A stretch of 64,000 bases of DNA from Desulfuromonadales bacterium (GCA_030145205.1 JAQYVZ010000002.1:62001-126000), one strand, 5' to 3'; shown: positions 8,470 to 17,718, counted from the first letter of the stretch. Made by a program: numbers and translations. Notes: generated by a model from the letters alone, not told the origin.

Positions 8470-9540
8470 ATGACAAAATACTCTCTCAACATTCTGATTG
8501 CCGTCTTTGCGATCCTGCTGCTAAGCATGGCCCACTTCCGATTCATCGACAGCTACATCCAGATTGTCGTCATGACCATCGGTATCAACATCATGATGGC
8601 CACCAGCTTGAACCTGGTCAATGGCAACATGGGTGAATTTACCTGCGGCCATGCAGCCTTTATGTGCGTAGGAGCCTATGTTTCGTCGGTCCTGTCCGTG
8701 TTCTGCTTCGGCTCCAAGTTCGGCGACCCGTTGCTGCCTGCAGCTTCAGTGCTCATCGTTTTCCCCATCATCCTTCTGATCGGAGGAGGAGTGGCCGCCG
8801 TCTCCTCGCTTCTGGTGTCGGTTCCTTCCTTCAAGACGCGTGATGACTACCTCGCGATCATTTCCATCGCGGTAAACTACATGATCATCTCCGCTCTGGA
8901 GAACATGGACTTCATCGGCGGATCTCGCGGTTTCCAGGGCATGAAGGATACGGTCTGGGCCATGGTCGACATCTTCGACGGCCCATGGATGATGTTCTGG
9001 GTGATTAATTTCACTATCCTCACGGTCTGGGTGATCCGGCGGTTCATCTCCTCCACCTATGGAAAGGGAGTGAATGCCATCTGCCAGGACGAAGTCGCCG
9101 CCGAGATCATGAGTGTCAACACCAACAAGATCAAAATCATCAACTTCATGGTTGCAGCCGGACTGGCGGGGTGCGCAGGCGGACTGTACGCCCACATCAT
9201 CGGCTACGTGAACCCGCAGTCCTTCAATATTCTCAAATCCACGGAAGCACTGGTCATGGTTTATCTCGGCGGCATGGGGTCCCTGTCTGGCGCCATCATT
9301 TCCGCCGTCATCTTCACGATGCTCCTCGAAGTGCTCCGTTCCCAGGCCATCATTGACGGCCTGATGTCACCCTTCACCTTGGTGTTCCCGGACTGGGAGC
9401 CCTCGGCGGGCGTTATAAAATGGGTGATGATCCCGCTGCTGCTGGTCGTTGTCATGCAGTTCCGCCCCGAAGGGATCATGGGCAACCGCGAACTGGGAGA
9501 TATCTTCCCCTGGCTGAAGAAGTTTTACAGGTTTAAATGA
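8470..9540 (+). CDS. livM: branched-chain amino-acid ABC transporter permease
   Basis: Second permease subunit, 356 aa, strongly hydrophobic with about nine to ten membrane segments. Family landmarks include NLVNGNMGEFTCGHAAFMCVGAY near residues 50-72, the RDDYLAI motif at about 124, and the loop GGMGSLSGAIISA near 270. The start ATG follows GGGAGAA. Its stop overlaps the livG start (ATGA), so the subunits are translated in a coupled way. Confidence 0.9.
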   Translation: MTKYSLNILIAVFAILLLSMAHFRFIDSYIQIVVMTIGINIMMATSLNLVNGNMGEFTCGHAAFMCVGAYVSSVLSVFCFGSKFGDPLLPAASVLIVFPIILLIGGGVAAVSSLLVSVPSFKTRDDYLAIISIAVNYMIISALENMDFIGGSRGFQGMKDTVWAMVDIFDGPWMMFWVINFTILTVWVIRRFISSTYGKGVNAICQDEVAAEIMSVNTNKIKIINFMVAAGLAGCAGGLYAHIIGYVNPQSFNILKSTEALVMVYLGGMGSLSGAIISAVIFTMLLEVLRSQAIIDGLMSPFTLVFPDWEPSAGVIKWVMIPLLLVVVMQFRPEGIMGNRELGDIFPWLKKFYRFK

Positions 9541-10337
9541 TGGCAAAAACACAAACACAGACTGAAGCGGCACCAATCCTCGAAATACGTGGTCTCACTC
9601 AGCAGTTCGGTGGTTTGAGAGCCGTTTCAGATTTCAACGTCAAGCTGCGCACAGGAGAGATGACCGGCCTGATCGGTCCAAACGGTGCCGGCAAAACCAC
9701 GGTTTTCAACCTGACCAGCGGTTTTTATCAGCCGAGTGAAGGAGAGATTCTGGTCTGTGGCAAGAAGACTGCTGGCAAGAAACCACACCAGGTAACATCC
9801 ATGGGGGTGGCACGTACGTTCCAGAACATCCGTCTCTGGAATGACATGAGCGTGCTGGACAATATTCGTCTGGCCCAGCATTACCAGCTTGATTATGGAT
9901 TTTTTCACGCAATTGCCCGCAGCAAACACTACAAAGCACGTGAAAAGGCAGTCGAAGACAAGGCCCATGAACTACTCGAAGTATTCGGCTTGCACGATTA
10001 TGCCAATGAGTTACCCAAGAACTTGCCATACGGAACCCAGCGCAAACTTGAAATTGCCAGGGCCCTCTCCAGCCAACCGAAACTGCTGCTGCTTGACGAA
10101 CCTGCTGCCGGTCTTAACTCCGCTGACGCCAAGGAGTTAATCCGCCTGATCCGCTGGATTCACGGCCATTTCGATGTCACCATCTGGATGATTGAACATC
10201 ATATGGATGTCATGATGGAGTTGTGTACCTACATCAAGGTCATCGATTTCGGTGAAACCATTGCCGAAGGCACTCCAGACGAAATCCGCAATCACCCTGC
10301 GGTTATATCCGCTTACCTTGGAGATGATAATATCTGA
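9537..10337 (+). CDS. livG: branched-chain amino-acid ABC transporter ATPase
   Basis: Cytoplasmic ATP-binding subunit (266 aa). Walker A is GPNGAGKTT, the Q loop lies in [10 protein letters not shown], the signature loop is the LivG-type [13 protein letters not shown], and Walker B is [12 protein letters not shown], followed by the switch His in MIEHHMD. The second ATG three bases on is an equally possible start. Its stop TGA shares one base with the livF ATG. Confidence 0.92.
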   Translation: MMAKTQTQTEAAPILEIRGLTQQFGGLRAVSDFNVKLRTGEMTGLIGPNGAGKTTVFNLTSGFYQPSEGEILVCGKKTAGKKPHQVTSMGVARTFQNIRLWNDMSVLDNIRLAQHYQLDYGFFHAIARSKHYKAREKAVEDKAHELLEVFGLHDYANELPKNLPYGTQRKLEIARALSSQPKLLLLDEPAAGLNSADAKELIRLIRWIHGHFDVTIWMIEHHMDVMMELCTYIKVIDFGETIAEGTPDEIRNHPAVISAYLGDDNI

Positions 10338-11062
10338 TGCTGCTCTCGATTGAAAACCTCGAGGTCAAGTACGGGAATATCCAGGCGCTGCATGGAATCA
10401 GCTTCCATGTCAACGAAGGTGAGATTGTCACCTTGATTGGCGCCAACGGTGCCGGCAAAACGACAAGCCTCTACAGCATTTGCCGTCTGCCTCCACCGGA
10501 AGCGCCGCGCGTGATCGCCGGCGATATCAAATTTCATGGTGAATCAATCCTTAAAACACGCCCCAGTGACATAGTCAAACAATTCAATATGGCTCTGGTT
10601 CCTGAAGGTCGACATATTTTCGGCAACCTGACTGTCATGGAGAATCTTGAAATTGCCACTTACTCACGTGAAAAAGGGACAAATTTCGATGAGGAGTATC
10701 AGCGCATCTTTGATCTCTTTCCTCGGCTGCATGAACGCCGGAAACAACGCAGTGAATCTCTTTCTGGTGGAGAACAACAGATGCTGGCGGTCGGCAGGGC
10801 TTTGATGACCGGCTGCAACTTCCTTTTGCTAGACGAACCTTCCATGGGACTTGCACCTCTACTGAAGTACGAACTTTTCCGGACCCTGAAGAAGCTCAAC
10901 GAAGAAGGCATGACGATCCTGCTGGTTGAACAGAACGCTAACCTCGCCCTCCACCTTGCTCATCGAGGTTATGTACTGGATACCGGGGAAATTGCGGCAG
11001 AAGGGACCAGTGAGGAGTTGCTCGGCAACCCAGACGTCAAAAAAGCTTACCTGGGGGGATAA
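10337..11062 (+). CDS. livF: branched-chain amino-acid ABC transporter ATPase
   Basis: Second ATP-binding subunit (241 aa), pairing with LivG. Walker A is GANGAGKTT, the signature is LSGGEQQMLAVGRAL, Walker B is FLLLDEPSMGL and the switch His position is a glutamine-rich LLVEQNANLAL as usual for LivF. Last gene of the operon; a strong terminator follows 33 bases after the stop. Confidence 0.92.
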   Translation: MLLSIENLEVKYGNIQALHGISFHVNEGEIVTLIGANGAGKTTSLYSICRLPPPEAPRVIAGDIKFHGESILKTRPSDIVKQFNMALVPEGRHIFGNLTVMENLEIATYSREKGTNFDEEYQRIFDLFPRLHERRKQRSESLSGGEQQMLAVGRALMTGCNFLLLDEPSMGLAPLLKYELFRTLKKLNEEGMTILLVEQNANLALHLAHRGYVLDTGEIAAEGTSEELLGNPDVKKAYLGG

Positions 11063-11094
11063 AACATCTCATTGTACACCCAGCCTGTTCTACA

Positions 11095-11126
11095 AGCGGG
11101 ACCCCTGATCTGGGTCCCGCTTTTTT
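11095..11126 (+). terminator. terminator of the liv operon
   Basis: AGCGGGACCC and GGGTCCCGCT form a 10-bp perfect stem around a seven-base loop, followed directly by a run of T. It marks the end of livKHMGF. Confidence 0.9.
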
Positions 11127-11474
11127 ATTCATCAGCTGTCGATTCCCTTTTAGCATATCAAGTATAGACACACCTAACACCCTACCTCAGGACTTGGGTT
11201 TTCCGCTCCATCATGCAACTTATAAAATTTACATTCCTCATTCTTAATAAAGTATTCAACATATATATTCACCCATAAAGTTAAGCAGTTATGTCGTAAT
11301 ATCAAACACTTATGTCTATCACACTAAAATCATTCAAAAAATCGAATTCATTAATTTTTTTTTACCTCTTGAAATGCAGATTAATTTGGAGCAAGATGAA
11401 AACATTAATGAGCACCAATTGTGTTCATTCACAGATCGTCATTGCTACTTTTTTCCAATTTTGGGAGGTCATCA
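11127..11474. other. A+T-rich intergenic region
   Basis: About 350 bases, markedly richer in A+T than the neighbours, between the liv terminator and the rhodanese gene. Open frames inside it look like chance. A promoter for the rhodanese gene should lie here, but no pair of boxes stands out. No repeat or structured RNA was recognised. Confidence 0.5.
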
Positions 11475-12227
11475 ATGAAGGTTCCAACTTTAATGAAAGC
11501 AACATGTCTTTTAGCGTTAGCCCTCTGCGCCTGCCTGTTGTCGGTTACTCCGGTGTTCAGTGCATCACCAAGCGAGGTAACCGCTGAGCAGGTCAAGGAA
11601 ATGATGGACACCAACCAGGCTCTGGTGGTTTATCCGTTGAGCCTTCTCGAATTCAACAGCCTGCACATCAAAGGTTCAGTCCATATTCCGACCGAGCACA
11701 TTTCAGAGGAGTTGCCGGCAGACAAAGCTCAACCCCTGGTATTTTACTGCCTGGGCTTCACCTGAACGGCCTCCCTCGATACCGCCAGGTTGGCGGTTAA
11801 TGCTGGCTATCAAAATGTCTATGTATTTCGCGGTGGGCTGCCTGAATGGATCAAAGCTGGTTATCCAACAGAAACAACGGATCCACTACCGAAGATTGAT
11901 GTCCCATCCGTTTCAGTCCAAGAGCTCAAGGAACTTCTAGATTCGGATAACGAAATCATCCTACTAGATACCCGCCGTGATGGTGATGCAGCAAAATATT
12001 GGATTTCCTGCCCTCAAAGACTTCACATGTCAATGCACGATCTCGTTGTTAAATATGCTGAACTACCGAAGGATAAAAAGTTGTTTATTCTCGACAAGGG
12101 TGGAAAACGCTGCGGCCTGATATCACGCTTTCTGGCCTCCAAAGGGCTCAATGATCTCACCTTGGTTACCGGCGGCATGAAACAGTGGGTCAAAAGCGGC
12201 CTGCCAACGGAAATTGCTAAAAAGTAA
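11475..12227 (+). CDS. probable selenocysteine-containing periplasmic rhodanese (two domains)
   Basis: A 251-codon frame (250 aa plus stop) that is continuous except for one in-frame TGA at codon 97 (11763-11765). A ribosome site GGGAGG precedes the ATG and a signal peptide covers about residues 1-34 (cleavage near VFSA). Domain 1 (about 38-140) has the rhodanese strand LVFYCLGFT, then the TGA, then TASLDTARLAVNAGYQNVYVFRG. In related rhodaneses this loop reads YC-x-G-x-x-C-x-x-S, so the TGA falls exactly at the second Cys. Domain 2 (about 145-250) has LFILDKGGKRCG with Asp at the usual catalytic Cys and a Cys further on. A hairpin of bacterial SECIS type lies 16 bases after the TGA. A pseudogene or a sequencing error is the alternative, but nothing else in the frame is damaged. 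Confidence 0.75.
11763..11797 (+). promoter_or_regulatory. UGA codon and bacterial SECIS-like hairpin
   Basis: After the UGA at 11763-11765, ACCGCC (11781-11786) and GGCGGU (11792-11797) form a perfect 6-bp stem with loop AGGUU. The loop begins 21 bases after the UGA and has G at its second and third positions. Known bacterial SECIS elements have a short stem just downstream of the UGA with a G early in the apical loop, as in fdhF, whose loop also contains GGU. A short lower stem (GCC 11769-11771 with GGC 11804-11806) is possible. Confidence 0.65.
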
Positions 12228-12336
12228 TCAGGCAGAGGGAGACATTGCAACAAAAGCGCGACAATATTAAATAACCAAAAACTGGAACCTTCGGGGACAA
12301 CTGCAAATTGCGGCAAAAATCCTAACGGAGAATACA

Positions 12337-14457
12337 ATGCTTGACCAATTAAAAATTTCAATGAAATTACTCATCGGTTTTGGCGCAGTGTTGGCCCTGA
12401 TGGCGATGGTCAGTTGGTTTAACATCTCCAATTCCGGCAAAATCAGCCGACAAGTCGATCATGTCAAAGAGGTTCGCTACCAAGTTGCGATTGATACAAT
12501 CAACGCAATTAACCTTTCTGAAAAAATCCTGAGCAAACTTGTCAACGCTGCCGAAGCCGCAGTTATGGCCCCGCTTCAATCTGCAGAGCAGAACAAAGAG
12601 GTGCTACTCCCGAATCTGGAAACACTTTCTCGCTCACTCAAAGAGGATCAGATCCTGGCAGAAAAGCTTGAACAGTTCCGCGCCCTGTTTGAAGCATGTT
12701 TCGAAAACGGCAAGCAGATGGTGCAACACTCCGTCAATCAAGAATTGTTCGAGTATGTTGCATCACGTGATGAATATCAGAAATATTTTCAAGAACTGGA
12801 AAAAGCCGCGGCAGAACTTAACGTTTTGGTTTCTAAGGCGCTGTACGAGACATTGGAGCAAATCAACCAGGTCTCAGAAAAAAATGTTCAATGGAGCCGT
12901 TACCTGACCTTGTTCGGCTTGATCCTGGGTTTTGCACTGTCTGTTATTATTTCCAGGAACATCGCTAATCCGATGAAACATCTTGTTGATGTCATCGTTG
13001 ACATCGGACACGGCAACCTGTCGAAGCGTGTCTGTATCAACCGTGGTGATGAAATTGGTCAGGTTGCTTCAGCAATGGACGAAATGGCGGAAAAACTGGG
13101 GCAGATGGTCAAGCGCGTCCGCGCCTCCTCAGAAGAATTCACAAACGTTTCCGGAGCAGTTTCGGACGCAGCCAAGTCCGTGTCGGCATCCGCAAAAAAC
13201 CAGGAAGAGAGCATTGAAAGCACCTCAGGTGCGATTGTCGAAATCGGGGCGTCTATTGAGAGCGTTGCTCAGAATGTCGACAGCTTGAACGTATCTGCTT
13301 CAGACAGCACCTCTTCCTCTCTGGAAATGGCCTCAAGCATCGAAGAAGTTGCCGAAAACTCCCTGCGCCTGGCGAATGCCGTTGAAAGCATCGGTTCCTC
13401 CATTCACGAAATGGCCAGTGCGGTCACCCAGGTTGCCGGCAACGCCGAGCAACTGAAAAAGACTTCGGACGCAACATCATCAACCGTTGCTGAAATGGAT
13501 GCGACCATCAAACAAGTTGACGAACATGCTCACGAGACGGCGCGCTCCACAGCTGAGGTTCTTCAGGACGCCCGACAGGGCCAGGATTCTGTTGAAAAGA
13601 CCATCGCCGGGATTACCCAGATCAAGAGTTCATCCCATATTACCTCTGAGGCCGTTGGCAACCTCGCAGAGAAAGTTAAGGACATCGGATCAATTCTGGC
13701 GGTTATCGACGAAATAACCGAACAGACCAACCTGCTGGCCCTGAATGCCGCTATCATCTCCGCCCAGGCGGGACAGCACGGTAAAGGATTTGCGGTTGTC
13801 GCCGATGAAATTCGTGAGCTATCAGAGCGAACCAGTCAATCAACCCGTAAAATCGAAGAAGTGATTGCAGATGTTCAAAGGGAAACAGCTAGAGCGGTCA
13901 ATGCAATCAAACAAACTGAAACAATTGTCGGTGAAGGAGAACAGCTTTCACTGCAATCAGGAAACATGCTGGGCAAGATTGTGTCCGGCGTAGAGGACAG
14001 CTCAGGACGGGTTGACCATATTGTCAGGACCACTGTAGAGCAGGCACAAGCCAGCAAGCTGATGCGTGAGTCGATGGAAAAGGTCTCTGAAATGGTCGCG
14101 CAGATTGCTTCTGCAACCAAGCAGCAGGACCAAGGAGCCAGGTCGATCACCTCAGCCACAGAGTTGATTGCAGAGCTGACAGAGCAAGTCAAAAACTCAA
14201 CTCGTGAACAAAGTCAATCCAGTCAAGCCATCGGCCAGGCCATGGAAAAGATGAGTGGTTTGGTTCAACATGTGAAAACAGCCTGCGATCAACAAAACGA
14301 GGAAAGTTCCAACATTGTTCAGGCTGTGGATGGCATCAAAGACTCCGCCAGGGGAAATGTCACTTCCGTCAATTCCCTGAATAGTGCTGTCGAAAAATTG
14401 AGTCACGAGATCATCGTTCTCCAAGAGGAGATGGCTGCATTCAGGATTGAGGAATAA
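12337..14457 (+). CDS. methyl-accepting chemotaxis protein
   Basis: Transmembrane chemoreceptor of 706 aa. One membrane segment lies at about 8-28, a helical periplasmic sensor at 30-185 (four-helix-bundle type by its pattern), a second membrane segment at about 188-209, HAMP at 210-262, and a long helical signalling domain. The hairpin tip contains [12 protein letters not shown] and [18 protein letters not shown], with the common EAARAG stretch here reading ISAQAG. The ligand is unknown. It begins 109 bases after the rhodanese gene on the same strand, with CGGAG ahead of the ATG; co-transcription is possible. A bidirectional terminator follows. Confidence 0.92.
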   Translation: MLDQLKISMKLLIGFGAVLALMAMVSWFNISNSGKISRQVDHVKEVRYQVAIDTINAINLSEKILSKLVNAAEAAVMAPLQSAEQNKEVLLPNLETLSRSLKEDQILAEKLEQFRALFEACFENGKQMVQHSVNQELFEYVASRDEYQKYFQELEKAAAELNVLVSKALYETLEQINQVSEKNVQWSRYLTLFGLILGFALSVIISRNIANPMKHLVDVIVDIGHGNLSKRVCINRGDEIGQVASAMDEMAEKLGQMVKRVRASSEEFTNVSGAVSDAAKSVSASAKNQEESIESTSGAIVEIGASIESVAQNVDSLNVSASDSTSSSLEMASSIEEVAENSLRLANAVESIGSSIHEMASAVTQVAGNAEQLKKTSDATSSTVAEMDATIKQVDEHAHETARSTAEVLQDARQGQDSVEKTIAGITQIKSSSHITSEAVGNLAEKVKDIGSILAVIDEITEQTNLLALNAAIISAQAGQHGKGFAVVADEIRELSERTSQSTRKIEEVIADVQRETARAVNAIKQTETIVGEGEQLSLQSGNMLGKIVSGVEDSSGRVDHIVRTTVEQAQASKLMRESMEKVSEMVAQIASATKQQDQGARSITSATELIAELTEQVKNSTREQSQSSQAIGQAMEKMSGLVQHVKTACDQQNEESSNIVQAVDGIKDSARGNVTSVNSLNSAVEKLSHEIIVLQEEMAAFRIEE

Positions 14458-14493
14458 ACATATTCCACAGAGTTCTTCTCCCTTCTTCTTCCG

Positions 14494-14534
14494 ACATAAA
14501 AAAACAGAGCCAACCAGGCCCTGTTTTTTTATGT
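14494..14534. terminator. terminator after the chemoreceptor gene
   Basis: ACATAAAAAAACAG pairs with CTGTTTTTTTATGT over 14 bases, with an inner GCC/GGC stem around AACCA. The A and T tracts make it workable in both directions. Confidence 0.85.
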
Positions 14535-14746
14535 TTCTCCTTGAGCCTTTGCAGAAATTTTATCATCGTACAGCATGTTATTTCAGATTGGGCGTCCGGA
14601 GGTTCAAATGATGATATTTAACGTTTATTGCGCTGCAAAAAGCTTGCATCATGAACCTTCAAGTGGTTGGATAGACGGCGCCAAATGAACTAACGTAGAC
14701 ACTTGGATATGGACACCCGCCATTCCGTTTCACCACATCGGACGAC

Positions 14747-15715
14747 ATGCCAACACTGCCTCAAAACCTATTAAAGTTCCTACAAAAGCTCCTGAACGAT
14801 GCCATCAGGACCAGCTTAACTCTTTTCAAAATCACGATTCCGATCAGTATCCTGACGAAACTTTTGACGGAGTTTGGCTTGATAGACCAGCTCGGCAGGG
14901 CACTCGGACCGATCATGGAATTGGTTGGTCTACCGGGGAGCATGGGTCTGGTCTGGGCCACCGCAATGGTGACTCATCTCTACGGCGGCATGATCGTATT
15001 TGCTTCACTAGCCCCGGACGCCAACCTGACTGTCGCCCAGGTAACGATACTGACCACCATGATGCTGGTTGCCCATGCCTTGCCGATTGAGCTTCGAATC
15101 GCGCAGAAAGCCGGTACCCGTTTCAGGGTCATGGCCACGTTGCGCCTCGTAGGGGCCTTCTCTCTTGGCTGGCTGCTGTTTCAGTTCTACCGGATCACAG
15201 ATACGCTGCAAACAGCCAATCAATCCTTCTGGAGCCCACCACAACAGGACCCATCCTGGATCGTCTGGCTGGTCGGAGAAGTCAGGAACCTGTTGTCGAT
15301 TTTCCTGATTATCCTCTGTTTACTTTTCATTATGCGCATCCTTGAGAAGATCGGCATTATTTCGCTCATGACCAAACTTCTGAGACCGATTCTCTCTCTG
15401 CTCGGTATCAGTAAGGAAGCTGCACCACTGACCATCATCGGTATGACTCTGGGTATCAGCTACGGCGGCGGTCTGATCATTCAGGAAGCCCAGACCGGCA
15501 ATCTGACCAAACAGGACGTCTTCTATTCGATGGCACTGATGGGCCTGTGCCACAGCGTGTTTGAAGACACCATGCTGATGATGGTTCTCGGTGGACACCT
15601 CTCCGGTATCCTCTGGGCGCGACTGGTCTTTGCCCTCCTTTGCACTGCTCTGCTGGTTCGACTTGCCAGGCGAATTCCGACTGCAACATTCAACCGCTAT
15701 TTGGTCCGTCCCTGA
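14747..15715 (+). CDS. nucleoside-recognition (Gate) domain membrane protein
   Basis: Integral membrane protein of 322 aa with two related halves, each holding the hydrophobic Gate / nucleoside-recognition domain also seen in spore-maturation proteins SpmA and SpmB and in FeoB. Typical strings are TIPISILTKLLTEFGLID, GSMGLVWATAMVTHLYGG, and in the second half GMTLGISYGGGLIIQEA and GLCHSVFEDTMLMM. The transported substance is not known for this family. It ends about 60 bases before the promoter of the tetR gene and is on the same strand. Confidence 0.8.
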   Translation: MPTLPQNLLKFLQKLLNDAIRTSLTLFKITIPISILTKLLTEFGLIDQLGRALGPIMELVGLPGSMGLVWATAMVTHLYGGMIVFASLAPDANLTVAQVTILTTMMLVAHALPIELRIAQKAGTRFRVMATLRLVGAFSLGWLLFQFYRITDTLQTANQSFWSPPQQDPSWIVWLVGEVRNLLSIFLIILCLLFIMRILEKIGIISLMTKLLRPILSLLGISKEAAPLTIIGMTLGISYGGGLIIQEAQTGNLTKQDVFYSMALMGLCHSVFEDTMLMMVLGGHLSGILWARLVFALLCTALLVRLARRIPTATFNRYLVRP

Positions 15716-15743
15716 CCTAAAAACCTTTTTTGTCTTTTTTTTA

Positions 15744-15772
15744 TTGACACTCGGAGTCGTCCTGACTATTTT
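15744..15772 (+). promoter_or_regulatory. promoter of the tetR gene
   Basis: -35 TTGACA (15744-15749) and -10 TATTTT (15767-15772) with 17-base spacing. The regulator's operator begins at the last base of the -10 box, so repressor binding would block polymerase. Confidence 0.7.
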
Positions 15773-15793
15773 CGGAGTGAACGTTCACTCCGA
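15772..15793. promoter_or_regulatory. operator 1, perfect palindrome
   Basis: A 22-bp perfect inverted repeat whose core is GGAGTGAACGTTCACTCC. It lies between the -10 box and the tetR start, and its half sites GGAGTGA/TCACTCC recur in front of the adaptor gene. The position indicates autorepression by the TetR protein. Confidence 0.85.
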
Positions 15794-15805
15794 CCGGAGA
15801 AAAAC

Positions 15806-16378
15806 ATGACAAAAAAGCCTACGGACAAACGTCAAGCAATCTTGGACGCCGCCCTGAAAATCTTTGCAGAAAACGGATTCCACAGTTCACCAACATCGCA
15901 GATCTCCAAGATGGCGAATGTCGGTACAGGGACCATCTATCGCTACTTTGAGAATAAAGACAGCCTGATCAATGCCCTTTATGATGAAGTTGACCAACGC
16001 CTGCGAGCGACCGCCTGGGAAGATATCGATGAGCAGGCCCCCGTTCGTGAAAATCTTTTTCATTTACTTGGTATCGTCTTTCGCTTCCTGCTCGACAACC
16101 CGAGCGATTTCAAGTTTTTCGAGCAGTATTACAACTCCCCTTACGGGATTGAAAAAAAACGCTCACAGGAAGAAACCTGTGACAAACCGATGGTGATGAT
16201 CTTTGAAAAAGGCATTGAGCAGCAGATTATTAAAGATCTGCCGCACGATCTGCTGTTTGCACTTTGCTTCGGACCGATGACCATGCTTATCAGAGATCAA
16301 TTAACGGGATACTTCACGATCACGGACGAAATGATTCAAACCACAATCAAGGCAACTTGGGACAGTATTCGATTATAA
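15806..16378 (+). CDS. TetR-family repressor of the RND efflux operon
   Basis: DNA-binding repressor of 190 aa. Residues 8-55 form the TetR helix-turn-helix domain (RQAILDAALKIFAENGF and GTGTIYRYFENKDSLI); the rest is a ligand-binding and dimerisation domain of helices. It is likely to sense a pump substrate and release two operators, one before its own gene and one before the adaptor gene 44-77 bases downstream of its stop. The inducer is not predictable. The ATG is preceded by GGAGAAA. Confidence 0.9.
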   Translation: MTKKPTDKRQAILDAALKIFAENGFHSSPTSQISKMANVGTGTIYRYFENKDSLINALYDEVDQRLRATAWEDIDEQAPVRENLFHLLGIVFRFLLDNPSDFKFFEQYYNSPYGIEKKRSQEETCDKPMVMIFEKGIEQQIIKDLPHDLLFALCFGPMTMLIRDQLTGYFTITDEMIQTTIKATWDSIRL

Positions 16379-16421
16379 AACACCCAATACAGTCAAAACG
16401 TATTTTTTAAAAACTCAAAAC

Positions 16422-16439
16422 GGAGTGATTGTTCACTCC
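16422..16439. promoter_or_regulatory. operator 2, before the efflux genes
   Basis: GGAGTGATTGTTCACTCC differs from the core of operator 1 at two central bases and keeps both half sites (GGAGTGA, four bases, TCACTCC). It lies 17 bases before the adaptor start, so the same repressor should bind both. Confidence 0.8.
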
Positions 16440-16455
16440 TAGTCGCGGGGACATC

Positions 16456-17619
16456 ATGAATCAGCAAACACAGGATCAGAGACAAAAAAACACTTACAAC
16501 GAGACGTTCGATAATAAATTCGGCTTGACGAGAACAAAAATTCTTGGTCTGAGCATCACAACCCTGCTTCTCCTCGCCCTGACCGCAGGACTTTTCTTTG
16601 GCCCCGCGTTGATGGCCTCTGAAGCAGAAGAGAAAGCCGCACCGCCAGCCATGCCGCCGATGCCGGTGGAAACCACTGAAGTTAAAGTGGCGAACAGTGA
16701 GCAAACCCTATCTGCCATCGGTAGCCTACAGTCAGAAGAATCCGTGGTGATCGCAACAGAAATTGCTGGGCGGATCACACATATCGGATTTGACGAAGGC
16801 AGTAAGGTGAAAACTGGCAAGCTGCTTGTGCAGTTAGATAATTCTGTTCTCCAGGCAGAGTTGGATCGGGCGATGGCCAGCCGCAATTTGAGTGCAGCTA
16901 ACTACAAACGTGCAGAAGCCCTTCTCCAGGACCGTGCTGTTTCTGAGCGTGAAAGAGACGGGGCCTACGCTCAATGGCAACTGGACGAAGCGACTGTCAG
17001 GCTGACTCAAGCTCAGTTGGACAAAACCCGTATTCTTGCGCCCTTTAACGGCAACCTCGGTCTGCGCCGGGTCAGTGTTGGCGATTATGTACAACCGGGT
17101 CAACACCTGATCAATCTGGAAGCGATTCGTCGTCTCAAGGCCGAGTTCGACATCCCGGAACGCTCCATTTCGGAAGTCAAGGTCGGCCAAATGATCAACC
17201 TGACCTCCGACGCCTACCCGGGACGCGATTTCACTGGCAAGGTTTACGCCATCGATCCGCAGATCGACGAATCGAGTCGCAGCCTGAAGGTACGGGCTCT
17301 GCTCGACAATAGTGACCGCGCCTTGCTGCCGGGTCAGTTCGTCAAAATTGCGTTGAGCGTTGCCACCACTGAAAATGCGCTCTTCATTCCAGAACAGGCG
17401 TTAATTCCTCAACCGAAGGTCAAGCTGGTTTTCAAAGTCGTTGACGGTACGGCGCAGATGGTCCCGGTTCAGACTGGCAGCCGTGTCAAGGGCTGGGTCG
17501 AAATCACCAGCGGCCTTCAGCCTGGTGATGTCGTCGTCACAGGCGGTCACCAGAAGATCGGTCCGGGCAGTCCGGTTCATGCCATCCCGGCAGACCCGGC
17601 CATGTTCGCAAAAATTTAA
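16456..17619 (+). CDS. RND efflux periplasmic adaptor subunit
   Basis: Membrane-fusion protein of 387 aa that links pump and outer-membrane channel. A cytoplasmic tail of about 30 residues leads to one membrane anchor (TTLLLLALTAGLFFGPALM). Then come the lipoyl/barrel-sandwich half (ETEIAGRITHIGFDEGSKVKTG type), an alpha-helical hairpin (about 140-190), the second lipoyl half (ILAPFNGNLGLRRVSVGDYV), a beta-barrel and a membrane-proximal domain. It is anchored by a transmembrane helix, not by lipid. The ATG at MNQQ is chosen since an upstream GTG lies inside the operator. Confidence 0.88.
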   Translation: MNQQTQDQRQKNTYNETFDNKFGLTRTKILGLSITTLLLLALTAGLFFGPALMASEAEEKAAPPAMPPMPVETTEVKVANSEQTLSAIGSLQSEESVVIATEIAGRITHIGFDEGSKVKTGKLLVQLDNSVLQAELDRAMASRNLSAANYKRAEALLQDRAVSERERDGAYAQWQLDEATVRLTQAQLDKTRILAPFNGNLGLRRVSVGDYVQPGQHLINLEAIRRLKAEFDIPERSISEVKVGQMINLTSDAYPGRDFTGKVYAIDPQIDESSRSLKVRALLDNSDRALLPGQFVKIALSVATTENALFIPEQALIPQPKVKLVFKVVDGTAQMVPVQTGSRVKGWVEITSGLQPGDVVVTGGHQKIGPGSPVHAIPADPAMFAKI

Positions 17620-17625
17620 ACGCTT

Positions 17626-17691
17626 CACCCTGCCCTTTCTGCCGCACGCGAGGATACGCCTCCATTCTCGTGTTGCAGGAAGGGCTGGGTG
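17626..17691. repeat. long imperfect hairpin between adaptor and pump genes
   Basis: CACCCTGCCCTTTCTGC at 17626-17642 pairs with GCAGGAAGGGCTGGGTG at 17675-17691 with two mismatches or wobbles, and the inner bases (CGAG, CTCG) extend it. There is no T run, so it looks like an mRNA-stability or REP-like element and not a terminator. Confidence 0.6.
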
Positions 17692-17718
17692 AGGGTGACA
17701 CGATAAAGGGAACAGAGC

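Noticed and set aside
11312-11587. A 91-codon frame overlapping the start of the rhodanese gene
   Set aside because: It overlaps the signal peptide in another frame, in A+T-rich DNA, with no protein-like pattern.
11475-11765. Rhodanese gene as a simple pseudogene ending at TGA
   Set aside because: The frame continues intact for 154 codons with conserved rhodanese features, and the TGA aligns with a conserved Cys and is followed by a SECIS-like hairpin. A pseudogene reading stays possible but is less likely.
12228-12336. Leader of the chemoreceptor gene as a c-di-GMP riboswitch
   Set aside because: GCAAA-like strings are there, but the conserved GEMM core and paired helices could not be found.
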